Shown here: positions 45,514 through 54,015 of the stretch, one piece after another
Position numbering within the stretch: the stretch's first letter is position 1
Layout: the number at the start of each line of letters is the position of its first letter
DNA from: Alphaproteobacteria bacterium
GTDB lineage: Bacteria; Pseudomonadota; Alphaproteobacteria; Rhizobiales; JAJFHC01
Length of the DNA stretch: 61,924 nt
Assembly (NCBI GenBank): GCA_021775805.1
Contig: JAJFHD010000039.1
Location: 1-61,924, forward strand
Reading direction: 5' to 3'
Notes under the pieces: model-generated
Database searches by the model: none
What the model saw: only the letters and a program-made list of their open reading frames with translations
What the model was told of the DNA's origin: nothing
Translations under genes and position numbers: made by a program

Positions 45514-47333
45514 TGGCCCCGGCGATTGTTCTGCTCACCGACTCGGCGCTGGCGGCGGGCCGGGTCATCAGGGAGGCTCTCGACGGCGCGCAGATTCACG
45601 GCCTGACGTCGCGTGTCAGCCAGCGCGATGTAGGGTTCGAAAATGCAGCCGATCATCTGCGCACGCTTTTTGCCGAGGGCCGACCGGTCATCGCCGTGTT
45701 CTCGGCCGGCGCAGTCATCCGGATCCTGGCGCCTGTCCTTGAGGACAAGTTGAGCGAGCCGCCCGTCATATCTGTATCCGAGGACGGGGCAAGCATCGTG
45801 CCCCTGCTCGGCGGGCATAGGGGCGCCAACGGTCTGGCGCGGCAGATTGCAGCCCTTCTGGATGGCCATGCCGCGATTACGACGGCCGGCGACGTGCGCT
45901 TCGACGTGGCGCTCGACCAGCCGCCCGAAGGTTGGGTGCTGGCGAACCCTGAGGCCGCCAAGCCGGTCATGGCGGATCTGCTGGCGGGCTCGAAGGTTGA
46001 ACTGGTTGGCAGCGCGCCCTGGCTGACCGCGTCGGATCTTCCGTTGGCAGACAGCGCAACGCTGAAACTGACCGTTACGCATGAACGCCGTGATCCCGGA
46101 TTCGGCGAGTTGTTGTATCATCCCAGGGTTTTGAGCGTCGGGGTTGGCTGTGAACGCGGCTGTGATCCTGACGAGTTGACCGAGCTGGTTCACAGGACAT
46201 TGCAGGAGGCCGGTTTCGCGGAAGCCTCGGTGTCTGTCATCGCCTCGGTCGATGTCAAGGCCGATGAAGCGGCTGTCCATGCCGTGGCCCGGTCGCTTGG
46301 CGCCGCCGCTCGGTTCTTCGATGCGGCTCGATTGGAACAGGAAAGCCCGCGTCTTCAAACGCCGTCCGACATCGTCTTTGCCGAAGTCGGCTGTCACGGT
46401 GTTGCAGAAGGCGCAGCCCTGGCCGCGGCGGGAAGCGCAGCAAAGCTTATTGTCGCAAAGCAGAAGTCGGCGCGGGCGACCTGCGCGGTTGCGCTCGCCC
46501 CTGCGCCAATCGATGCCTCGACGGTCGGGCGTTCCCGCGGAATTCTTTCCGTCATAGGTCTGGGGCCCGGCAAGGACGGCTGGCGCAGCCCAGAAGCGAC
46601 CAGGCTGGTGTGCGAAGCCCGGGACGTTGTCGGGTATACACTCTACATCGACCTGTTGGGGTCGCTCGCCGAGGGTAAGACCCGTCATGATTTCCCACTG
46701 GGTGGCGAGGAGGACCGGGTGCGCCATGCCCTCGAACTGGCCGGTGAGGGCCGCAATGTCGCCCTGGTCTGTTCCGGCGATGCCGGTATCTATGCCATGG
46801 CGGCCCTGGTTTACGAACTGCTCGACCGCGATCGGGACAAGGGCGGGGTGAGTGCCGCCGCGAGGCGGTCACAGATTACTGTGTCGCCCGGAATCTCCGC
46901 ACTCCAGGCTGCTGCCGCCGTTGCCGGTGCGCCCCTCGGCCATGATTTCTGCACCATTTCGCTATCGGATCTCCTGACGCCCTGGCAAGTGATCGAGCAA
47001 CGTGTCGAGGCTGCGGGACGGGGAGACTTCGTGATCGCCTTTTACAACCCGGTTTCCATGCGCAGGCGCACGCAGCTGGCACGCGCCAGGGACATCCTGC
47101 TTGCACACAGACCGGCGGCTACCCCTGTCATACTGGCAACCAACTTGGGCAGGCCGGGTCAGGCCTGCCGGGTCGTCACGCTTGGCGATCTGTGCATCGA
47201 CGATGTCGACATGCTCACCGTGGTTGTGGTCGGTTCGAGCGAGACCCGCGTGCTTGAACGCGGAGACGGTTCAACGAATGTATACACCCCCCGCGGCTAC
47301 GCGGTGAAACTGGAAGAGAGTGCTGCACAATGA
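45501..47333 (+). CDS. cobJ: CbiG-CobJ fusion: lactone hydrolase and C17-methyltransferase
   Basis: The 610-residue protein has two parts. Residues about 1-335 are CbiG, with VIAVFSAGAVIRILAPVL, VPLLGGHRGANGLARQIA and a C-terminal CbiG domain (VGVGCERGCDPDEL). Residues about 345-610 are a CobJ/CbiH methylase beginning GILSVIGLGPGKDGW, with VCSGDAGIYAMA and VIAFYNPVSMRRR. CobJ adds the C17 methyl and contracts the ring. CbiG opens the ring-A lactone and belongs to the early-cobalt pathway. The ATG at 45501 follows GGGAGG. Confidence 0.94.
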   Translation: MDRLMAPAIVLLTDSALAAGRVIREALDGAQIHGLTSRVSQRDVGFENAADHLRTLFAEGRPVIAVFSAGAVIRILAPVLEDKLSEPPVISVSEDGASIVPLLGGHRGANGLARQIAALLDGHAAITTAGDVRFDVALDQPPEGWVLANPEAAKPVMADLLAGSKVELVGSAPWLTASDLPLADSATLKLTVTHERRDPGFGELLYHPRVLSVGVGCERGCDPDELTELVHRTLQEAGFAEASVSVIASVDVKADEAAVHAVARSLGAAARFFDAARLEQESPRLQTPSDIVFAEVGCHGVAEGAALAAAGSAAKLIVAKQKSARATCAVALAPAPIDASTVGRSRGILSVIGLGPGKDGWRSPEATRLVCEARDVVGYTLYIDLLGSLAEGKTRHDFPLGGEEDRVRHALELAGEGRNVALVCSGDAGIYAMAALVYELLDRDRDKGGVSAAARRSQITVSPGISALQAAAAVAGAPLGHDFCTISLSDLLTPWQVIEQRVEAAGRGDFVIAFYNPVSMRRRTQLARARDILLAHRPAATPVILATNLGRPGQACRVVTLGDLCIDDVDMLTVVVVGSSETRVLERGDGSTNVYTPRGYAVKLEESAAQ

Positions 47334-48097
47334 CGGTTCACTTTATCGGGGCAGGACCTGGCGCTCCCGACCTCATCACCGTGCGCGGCCAGCGGCTGAT
47401 CGAAAGCTGTCCGGTATGTCTCTATGCCGGTTCGCTGGTTCCCGAACAGGTGATTGCCTGTGCGCCGGAAGGTGCACGTGTGCTCGATACCGCCCCCATG
47501 ACGCTCGAGGATATTATCAGCGAGATGGTTTCAGCGAATGAACGTGGAGAGAATGTGGCGCGGGTCCACTCCGGCGACCCCTCGCTCTACGGCGCCATAG
47601 CCGAGCAGATCAGGCGTTTGGAAGAGGCCGGTATCGACTATGATGTGACACCAGGCGTTCCCGCATTCGCCGCCGCCGCCGCGGCGCTGGGCATGGAACT
47701 GACCGTGCCCGAAATCTGTCAGACCGTGATCGTGACACGGACATCGATGAAATCGTCAAGCATGCCCGAAGGCGAGGATCTTGTGACCCTGGGCCGTTCC
47801 GGCGCCACTCTCGCGATCCATTTGTCGGTGCGTAACTTGCACAGAATCGAAAAGGATCTGATTCCGCTTTATGGTGATGACTGCCCGGTGATCGTCGCGT
47901 TCCGCGTCGGTTGGCCCGACCAGTCGTTCCTGCACGGCACCCTGAGCGACATCCGGGCCAAAGTCCGCGCCGCCAAGCTGACGCGCACGGCGTTGATATT
48001 TGTCGGTCCGGCCCTGGCGGCAAAAGAGTTTCGCGACTCGGCACTTTACGACGCCGACCACGTCCACGTTCTCCGGCCGCGCCGCAAGAAGGCCTGA
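47330..48097 (+). CDS. cobM: Precorrin-4 C11-methyltransferase
   Basis: The 255-residue tetrapyrrole methylase starts TVHFIGAGPGAPDLITVRG and has VARVHSGDPSLYGAI, YDVTPGVPAFAAAAAALG and RTSMKSSSMPEGEDL, typical of CobM/CbiF. It methylates C11. It overlaps the previous gene by 4 bases and ends the plus-strand methylase operon; cobK is convergent 8 bases later. Confidence 0.96.
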   Translation: MTVHFIGAGPGAPDLITVRGQRLIESCPVCLYAGSLVPEQVIACAPEGARVLDTAPMTLEDIISEMVSANERGENVARVHSGDPSLYGAIAEQIRRLEEAGIDYDVTPGVPAFAAAAAALGMELTVPEICQTVIVTRTSMKSSSMPEGEDLVTLGRSGATLAIHLSVRNLHRIEKDLIPLYGDDCPVIVAFRVGWPDQSFLHGTLSDIRAKVRAAKLTRTALIFVGPALAAKEFRDSALYDADHVHVLRPRRKKA

Positions 48098-48105
48098 CGG
48101 CCGGA

Positions 48106-48858
48106 TCAACGCAACGCTTCCGAAACGGCCAGGAAGGCCTCCTCTGTCGAGGCTACGGTATCGCCGGACGGCCCTGGTGGTTGGGCGATGATGAGGACGG
48201 GCAATGACATAGTCCGGGCAGCCTCGATCTTGCCGTAGCCGGCCTTTCCACCGCTGTTGCGCGCCACAACATGGCTGATCTCATGTTTTTCGAATAGCGC
48301 TCGCTCCGCCGCCACAGTGTCCGACGGCTTGCCGAGAACGATCGTGGCGTTTTCCATCGGCAGGTGCTCCGGCGGATCGACCATGCGGATCACGAATGTC
48401 ACATCGGGCCTGCGGCAGAATGCATGCAGATACTGCCGTCCGAGGGCAAGGAAGGTGCGCGCGCCTGTGGGGAGTCTGTCGGCAGCGTCCTCTTCGCTTT
48501 GAACGGCAATCCACATGTCGTCCGTTCTGCGCGTCCACGCCGGCCGCGCGAGGCGAATCCTGGAAACACCGGATTTCGCAGCACTTTCCGCAGCGTGAGC
48601 CGACATCCGGACTGCAAAGGGATGCGTGGCATCGACAAGCACATCGACATTCTCCGCCTCAAGGTATCGCATCAGGCCGTCAACACCGCCGAAGCCGCCT
48701 TGACGGTGCTCGCCCGGAGGCAGGACCGGTGAAGTGGTGCGTCCGGCGAGCGACGTGATCACCCGGCAATGCCCGACCTCGGCAAGCCGTTCGGCAAGCG
48801 CATTGGCCTCCGCCGTACCGCCAAGGATCAGAATGCTCTTATGCGGGCGATCGGCCAA
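48106..48858 (-). CDS. cobK: Precorrin-6A reductase
   Basis: The protein of about 250 residues begins ADRPHKSILILGGTAEANALAERL, with the typical CobK/CbiJ nucleotide-binding GGTAEA. TLAG-like SLAGRTTSPVLPPGEHRQGGFGG and DATHPFAVRMSAHA follow. It reduces the macrocycle of precorrin-6A with NADPH. I choose a TTG at 48858 because AAGGA lies 7 bases before it; a further TTG at 48885 is possible. The start overlaps the end of cbiD, so the two genes are coupled. Confidence 0.92.
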   Translation of the reverse strand: MADRPHKSILILGGTAEANALAERLAEVGHCRVITSLAGRTTSPVLPPGEHRQGGFGGVDGLMRYLEAENVDVLVDATHPFAVRMSAHAAESAAKSGVSRIRLARPAWTRRTDDMWIAVQSEEDAADRLPTGARTFLALGRQYLHAFCRRPDVTFVIRMVDPPEHLPMENATIVLGKPSDTVAAERALFEKHEISHVVARNSGGKAGYGKIEAARTMSLPVLIIAQPPGPSGDTVASTEEAFLAVSEALR

Positions 48859-49927
48859 TGATGTTTCCTTTCCGGTCAACCACAATCACGTCGACTTCAA
48901 CAGGTGCCCCGCGCAGGGTCGCGACAGCCGTTTCGCGAGCACACCCTGCGACGGCACCGGCGAGCGGGATCGACTGTTGTGTCGCCAAAGTCACCGCCTG
49001 AAGCGCCGTATTGGCATTGCGGATTGCCTCACCCAGGACCGGACTACCGCCGCATTCAGCCGCAAGTTGTGCCAGCCAGTCGAAGGACACCTGACTGCGT
49101 CCGGAATGCAGATCGAGATGGCCCTGGCCGAGTTTGGTCAGTTTGCCGAATCCGCCGGCAATCGTCAGCCGCGGCACCGGGTGCGTGCGGATGTATTTCA
49201 GAAGGCCGCCGGCAAAGTCGCCCATATCGAGCAATGCCACCTCCGGCAGACCGTAGAGCGATTGGACACAGGCCTCCGAGGTCGATCCCGTGGCACCGGC
49301 AACATGGGGCAGGCCGGTTGCCCGCGCCACGTCGATACCGCGATGGATGGAGTGGATCCAGGCCGAACACGAAAACGGGTGCACAACACCGGTCGTGCCC
49401 AGAATCGAAAGCCCGCCGACAATGCCGAGACGCGGGTTCCAGGTCTTGGTGGCAAGATGCGCGCCGTCGGGAATCGAGATCTCGATCTCAACGTCCGGGG
49501 GAGCGTCGAACTGTGTGCAGAGTTCCCTGATCTGGTCGGTCATCAACTGTCGTGGGACCGGATTGATCGCCGGTTCGCCGGCCGGCACCGGCAACCCGTC
49601 GAGGGTTACTGTGCCGACGCCGTCGCCTGCCTTGAAGGCTATGCCGTGCCCGACGGGCCTTCGCCGCACGGTCGACATGATCAGGGCGCCGTGCGTGACA
49701 TCCGGGTCGTCGCCGGCGTCCTTGACGATACCCGCCATGGCCCAGTCGGCATCGAGGCCTTCCACGGCGAGCGCAAAGGAGGGGGTGTCGCCCTTGGGGA
49801 GCACGATCGAAACCGGATCGGGAAACTCCCGGCTGAGCAGTGCCTGAAACGCCGCCCGTGTGGCCGCGGTGGCACACGCTCCCGTGGTCCATCCCCGCCT
49901 CAGTTCGCCTTCCGGTTTACGTGCCAT
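48839..49927 (-). CDS. cbiD: Cobalt-precorrin-5B C1-methyltransferase
   Basis: The 362-residue protein has the CbiD N-terminus RRGWTTGACATAATRAAFQAL and GDDPDVTHGALI, and later GTTGVVHPFSCSAWIHSIHRGIDVA. CbiD methylates C1 in the early-cobalt pathway, where the late-cobalt route uses CobF. It is divergent from cobA, 102 bases apart, sharing a likely promoter region, and overlaps cobK by 20 bases. Confidence 0.95.
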   Translation of the reverse strand: MARKPEGELRRGWTTGACATAATRAAFQALLSREFPDPVSIVLPKGDTPSFALAVEGLDADWAMAGIVKDAGDDPDVTHGALIMSTVRRRPVGHGIAFKAGDGVGTVTLDGLPVPAGEPAINPVPRQLMTDQIRELCTQFDAPPDVEIEISIPDGAHLATKTWNPRLGIVGGLSILGTTGVVHPFSCSAWIHSIHRGIDVARATGLPHVAGATGSTSEACVQSLYGLPEVALLDMGDFAGGLLKYIRTHPVPRLTIAGGFGKLTKLGQGHLDLHSGRSQVSFDWLAQLAAECGGSPVLGEAIRNANTALQAVTLATQQSIPLAGAVAGCARETAVATLRGAPVEVDVIVVDRKGNIIGRSPA

Positions 49928-50029
49928 AAGGTATTTATAGGACAGGCGGAATCGCTAAACCAGCGCTTCGGTTACCAAGCTGTCGTTTCCGAACTATGCA
50001 GGAAAAAGACGCCGGTGTAATGTGCCCGT

Positions 50030-50869
50030 ATGAACGTGAAAATGGACGATATGCCGGCCTTCGAACCGGGTTGGGTATGGCTTGTGGGTGCCGGCCCCGG
50101 CGACCCCGGTCTGATGACCCTGCTCGGCCTACATGCCCTGCAGAGTGCGGATGTGATCGTCTATGACGCCCTGGTCAATGCGCAGATACTTGACATGGCG
50201 GGAGCTGGTGCGACACGTGAATACGCCGGCAAGCGCGGCGGCAAGCCGTCGCCCGTTCAGCGCGATATTTCCCTGCGGCTTGTCGAACTGGCAAAGAGCG
50301 GAAAACGTGTGCTTCGGCTCAAGGGCGGCGATCCCTTTGTCTTCGGCCGAGGCGGCGAGGAAGCGCTGACTCTGGTCGATCACAACGTCCCGTTTCGTGT
50401 CGTGCCGGGAATCTCGGCCGGTATCGGCGGGCTGGCCTATGCCGGCATTCCGGTAACCCACCGCGACACCAACCACGCCGTGACGTTCCTCACCGGACAC
50501 GATGCCAACGGCGTGGTGCCCGATGCGGTTGACTGGGCCTCGATTGCCAAGGGCTCGCCGGTCATCGTCATGTACATGGCACTGAAGCACATCTCACAGA
50601 TATCCGAACGCCTGATTGCCGGCGGCCGCAAGCCCAACGAACCGGTTGCCGTCGTTTCCGAAGCCAGTTTGCCGGGCCAGAGGGTTCTGGTGACCACGCT
50701 TGAGCACGCGGCCCGGGATATCGACCGCAACGGCATCAAGCCGCCGGCGATGTTCGTGGTTGGCGAAGTTGTCCGCCTGCGTGACGCCCTTGATTGGCTT
50801 GGTGCCGGCGAGGGCCGGGTCCCGCTCAAGGATCCCCTCGGTCTGCGCAGGCGCCAGGACGTCGTATGA
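50030..50869 (+). CDS. cobA: Uroporphyrinogen-III C-methyltransferase
   Basis: The 279-residue protein has the SUMT pattern: WLVGAGPGDPGLMTLLGLHALQSADVIVYDALV, KRGGKPSPVQRDI, VLRLKGGDPFVFGRGGEEA, and GISAGIGGLAYAGIPVTHRD. It adds two methyl groups to uroporphyrinogen III, giving precorrin-2 for cobalamin and siroheme. The ATG at 50030 has no strong ribosome-binding site; later in-frame ATGs at 50042 and 50051 are possible. It overlaps cobB by 4 bases. Confidence 0.96.
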   Translation: MNVKMDDMPAFEPGWVWLVGAGPGDPGLMTLLGLHALQSADVIVYDALVNAQILDMAGAGATREYAGKRGGKPSPVQRDISLRLVELAKSGKRVLRLKGGDPFVFGRGGEEALTLVDHNVPFRVVPGISAGIGGLAYAGIPVTHRDTNHAVTFLTGHDANGVVPDAVDWASIAKGSPVIVMYMALKHISQISERLIAGGRKPNEPVAVVSEASLPGQRVLVTTLEHAARDIDRNGIKPPAMFVVGEVVRLRDALDWLGAGEGRVPLKDPLGLRRRQDVV

Positions 50870-52191
50870 ACGCTTCGTCAAGGACCGGCCCGGGCAGGGG
50901 GCTTGTTCTTGCAGCGCCCGCTTCGGGCAGCGGCAAGACGGTTGTCACACTGGGCATGCTGCGGGCACTGAAACGGCGCGGGTGTTCGATCATGTCCGCA
51001 AAGGCCGGCCCCGACTACATCGACCCCAGGTTTCATGCCGCGGCGACCGGTGCGGACTGCATCAACCTCGATCCCTGGGCCATGCGTGGGGAGCAGGTGC
51101 GATACTTGTTCGGCTCACTTGCTAGGCATTCCGAACTGGTTCTGATCGAAGGCATGATGGGCCTGTTCGATGGCGCTGCCGACGGCACCGGTTCGGCCGC
51201 CGATCTTGCAGTTTCTCTGGGGCTGCCGGTTGTCCTGATCGTTGACGTGTCCGGGCAGTCGCAATCCGTGGCGGCCCTCGTGCGCGGCTTCATGCACCAT
51301 CGGGGCGATGTCATGATCGCGGGGGTCATCCTCAACCGCGTCGGTAGCCTTCGGCACGAGGCAATGTTGCGCCAGTCCCTGGCCTCGCTTGATGTGACGG
51401 TACTGGGCACTGTACCACGGGACCGGCGACTCCATCTGCCGTCGCGCCATCTCGGTCTGGTTCAGGCCGGAGAACACGGCGAACTTGAAGGCTTTCTGGA
51501 CACCGCCTCCGGCATCGTCGGCGACGGTGTCGATCTGGACGGACTTTGTGCGGCTGCTGTAACAGGGTTGCCCGGACCCGCCGGCATGCCGTCGCAGCTG
51601 GCACCGCTTGGCCAGAGGACGGCAGTGGCGCGTGACGAAGCGTTTGCCTTTGCCTACCCGCATGTTTTGACGGCCTGGCAACAAGCCGGCTGTGAACTCT
51701 CATTCTTCTCGCCGCTGAAGGACGAGGCACCGGCGGACGACGCCGATGCGGTCTATCTGCCCGGCGGATATCCGGAGCTCCATGCCGGGCAGCTGGCGGC
51801 GAACGGCATTTTCCTCGATGGGTTGCGAGAAGCGGCCGCGGCCGGCGGGAAAATCTACGGCGAATGTGGCGGCTACATGGTTCTGGGACACGGATTGACA
51901 GATGCCGATGCGCTCCCGCACCGGATGGCCGGGCTCCTGCCGCTTGAAACGAGCTTTGCTCACCGCAAGCTGCATCTCGGTTATCGGCGGGTAGAGCCGT
52001 TATCGGCATTTCCATGGGCAGGCCCACTGGCCGCTCATGAATTCCATTATGCGAGCATCGTCACCGAAGGCGACGCTCCGCGCCTTTTCAAGACGCAAGA
52101 TGCGACAGGCGACGCGAAGGCAGAGGCGGGTCTCAGAATCGGATCGGTTGCCGGATCGTTCATGCATGTCGTCGATCTGGCAGGTGATTGA
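50866..52191 (+). CDS. cobB: Cobyrinic/hydrogenobyrinic acid a,c-diamide synthase
   Basis: The 441-residue protein has an N-terminal P-loop GLVLAAPASGSGKTVVTLGML, then KAGPDYIDPRFHAAATG, LIEGMMGLFDGAADGTGS, and a C-terminal glutaminase-like domain with the Cys in IYGECGGYMVLG. It amidates the a and c carboxyls using glutamine and ATP. The ATG overlaps the cobA stop codon. Confidence 0.95.
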   Translation: MNASSRTGPGRGLVLAAPASGSGKTVVTLGMLRALKRRGCSIMSAKAGPDYIDPRFHAAATGADCINLDPWAMRGEQVRYLFGSLARHSELVLIEGMMGLFDGAADGTGSAADLAVSLGLPVVLIVDVSGQSQSVAALVRGFMHHRGDVMIAGVILNRVGSLRHEAMLRQSLASLDVTVLGTVPRDRRLHLPSRHLGLVQAGEHGELEGFLDTASGIVGDGVDLDGLCAAAVTGLPGPAGMPSQLAPLGQRTAVARDEAFAFAYPHVLTAWQQAGCELSFFSPLKDEAPADDADAVYLPGGYPELHAGQLAANGIFLDGLREAAAAGGKIYGECGGYMVLGHGLTDADALPHRMAGLLPLETSFAHRKLHLGYRRVEPLSAFPWAGPLAAHEFHYASIVTEGDAPRLFKTQDATGDAKAEAGLRIGSVAGSFMHVVDLAGD

Positions 52192-52203
52192 ACGGGGACG
52201 GCA

Positions 52204-53181
52204 ATGACCTGGAGTGCGCAGTTCACATGTCTCTTGTCGGCGCTCATCCTTGATGCGTTCGTCGGCGATCCTTCCTGGCTTTGGCGACGTGTGCCCCATC
52301 CGGTGGTTCTAATGGGCCGGACAATCGATATGCTTGACCGGCACTTCAACAAAGCCGCGGCAGGCGATGGTATCCGCAAAGGATCGGGCGCCGCTGTAGT
52401 CGTCGTGCTCCTGGCGATAGCCGTCGGACTGGGGGTGGCGGTCCATGGGCTCATACTGCAGGTCCCCTACGGGTTGTTTCTCGAAGCCGTCGTCGCAGCC
52501 ATATTCATTGCCCAGAAGAGCCTGTCGCTACATGTTCTGGCGGTTGCCGACGCGCTCGAATCCAAGGGGCTTGCCGGCGGCAGGGCGGCGGTTTCCATGA
52601 TTGTCGGCAGAGACCCCGACAGCCTCGACGAAGCCGGGGTGTCGCGGGCGGCGATCGAAAGCCTTGCGGAGAATTTCTCGGACGGCATAGTCGCCCCGGT
52701 CCTTTGGTATGCCGTGTTCGGGCTGCCGGGCCTGTTTGCCTATAAGATGCTCAACACGGCAGATTCCATGATTGGCCACCGAACCCCCCGCCATTGTGCG
52801 TTCGGCTGGGCAGCGGCCCGTCTCGACGATCTCGCCAATTTCCCGGCATCCCGCATTTCCGCCCTGCTGTTGGCTGTGGCTTCGGGGTTGCCCGGCGGAT
52901 ATGCACGGATGCGGAACAGCATTGCAGCCGCCGTCGAGGATGCCCGTCTCCATCGATCCCCCAACGCCGGCTGGCCCGAGGCGGCCATGGCCGGGGCTCT
53001 GGGCATTGCCCTGGCCGGCCCGCGCCGCTATGGCGAGGAGGTCGTCGAGGATCCATTCGTGAACGATGCTGGACGAAAGCAGGTCGACGGACGCGATATC
53101 CGTTCTGGCGTCAAGGTCTTCTGGGTATCATGCGTTTTGCTGTGGCTCCTGGTCGCAGCAGCGGCGCTGGTTACCGCTTGA
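52204..53181 (+). CDS. cobD: Adenosylcobinamide-phosphate synthase
   Basis: The 325-residue membrane protein of the CbiB/CobD family contains LILDAFVGDPSWLWRRVPHPVVLMGR, VSMIVGRDPDSLDEAGVSRAAIESLAENFSDGIVAPVLW and YKMLNTADSMIGHR. It joins the aminopropanol arm to adenosylcobyric acid. It lies 12 bases after cobB. Its last 11 bases overlap the convergent bluB gene. Confidence 0.95.
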   Translation: MTWSAQFTCLLSALILDAFVGDPSWLWRRVPHPVVLMGRTIDMLDRHFNKAAAGDGIRKGSGAAVVVVLLAIAVGLGVAVHGLILQVPYGLFLEAVVAAIFIAQKSLSLHVLAVADALESKGLAGGRAAVSMIVGRDPDSLDEAGVSRAAIESLAENFSDGIVAPVLWYAVFGLPGLFAYKMLNTADSMIGHRTPRHCAFGWAAARLDDLANFPASRISALLLAVASGLPGGYARMRNSIAAAVEDARLHRSPNAGWPEAAMAGALGIALAGPRRYGEEVVEDPFVNDAGRKQVDGRDIRSGVKVFWVSCVLLWLLVAAAALVTA

Positions 53182-53812
53182 GTACCGACCGGGCTGCCGG
53201 GTCGGCATCCTGCCATCCATGGCGCACCAGTTCGGGATCGATGTGTTCTTCCCGCGGATATCCGATGCACAGGTACGCGATCAGCCGCCATGGATCGGGT
53301 ACGTCGAGAATCCGTTTCACGTTTTCGGGCTGAAGAATGGAGACCCACCCCACACCCAGACCCCGTGCCCGGGCGGCGAGCCACAGGGTGTGAACCGCTA
53401 TGACGGCCGAGTATTGCAGCATTTCAGGCATTGTGCGGCGGCCGAGACCGTCGCCGGACGATGTGTCCTCGTTGCAGAAAACCGCCAGATGGACCGGCGC
53501 CTCGCGCAGGCCCGCAAGTTTCAATGAAGCGTACAACTTTGCGCGGTCGCCATCGTAGGACTGCAGCGCTTGCGAGTTGGCCGTGCCAAAGTCGTCCTCG
53601 ATGGCCTGGCGCCGTACGGGATCATCAACGGCCACGAACCGCCAGGGCTGGCTATTGCCGACCGAGGGCGACAGACAGGCAGCGTCCAGAATCTCGCCGA
53701 TGTCAGCGTTGTCGACGGGCGTGTCGCGAAACCGGCGAACATCCCGGCGCCACATCAGCAGAGTATCAAGAGTTTCGCGAAAAGACTGAGAAAACTCAGG
53801 AATTTCGTTCAT
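53171..53812 (-). CDS. bluB: 5,6-dimethylbenzimidazole synthase
   Basis: The 213-residue flavin-dependent protein has LLMWRRDVRRFRDTPVD, AACLSPSVGNSQPWRFVAVDD and LWLAARARGLGVGWVSILQPENVKRILDVP, the features of BluB, and ends with YLCIGYPREE. It breaks down FMN with oxygen to make the lower ligand of cobalamin, so some of the pathway works under oxygen. I use the ATG at 53812; a longer frame reaches 53866. It is convergent with cobD and divergent from the kinase at 54016. Confidence 0.94.
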   Translation of the reverse strand: MNEIPEFSQSFRETLDTLLMWRRDVRRFRDTPVDNADIGEILDAACLSPSVGNSQPWRFVAVDDPVRRQAIEDDFGTANSQALQSYDGDRAKLYASLKLAGLREAPVHLAVFCNEDTSSGDGLGRRTMPEMLQYSAVIAVHTLWLAARARGLGVGWVSILQPENVKRILDVPDPWRLIAYLCIGYPREEHIDPELVRHGWQDADPAARSVLKR

Positions 53813-53928
53813 GTTCGTTCGTTTCCTCAGGTCAGGGCAGCGGCATTCCATCCAACAGTCGTCCACATCGCCCAGCGCTACGCGCCTTGGCGAATGAGTT
53901 GATTTGACTCCGTCAAACGCTGCAATAA

Positions 53929-53946
53929 AGACCAGATACGGTCTAG
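53929..53946. repeat. Second copy of the 12790 palindrome
   Basis: AGACC and GGTCT flank AGATAC, and the 18 bases are the exact reverse complement of bases in 12790-12809. It lies between the divergent bluB and PAS-kinase genes, 70 bases before the kinase start, so an operator role is possible. Confidence 0.6.
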
Positions 53947-54015
53947 GGTTAGCGGTTGGTTAATGTAAATTCGGCATGGTTGCGATCACTTTTTTGATCA
54001 ATCGGAGCAGCACTC

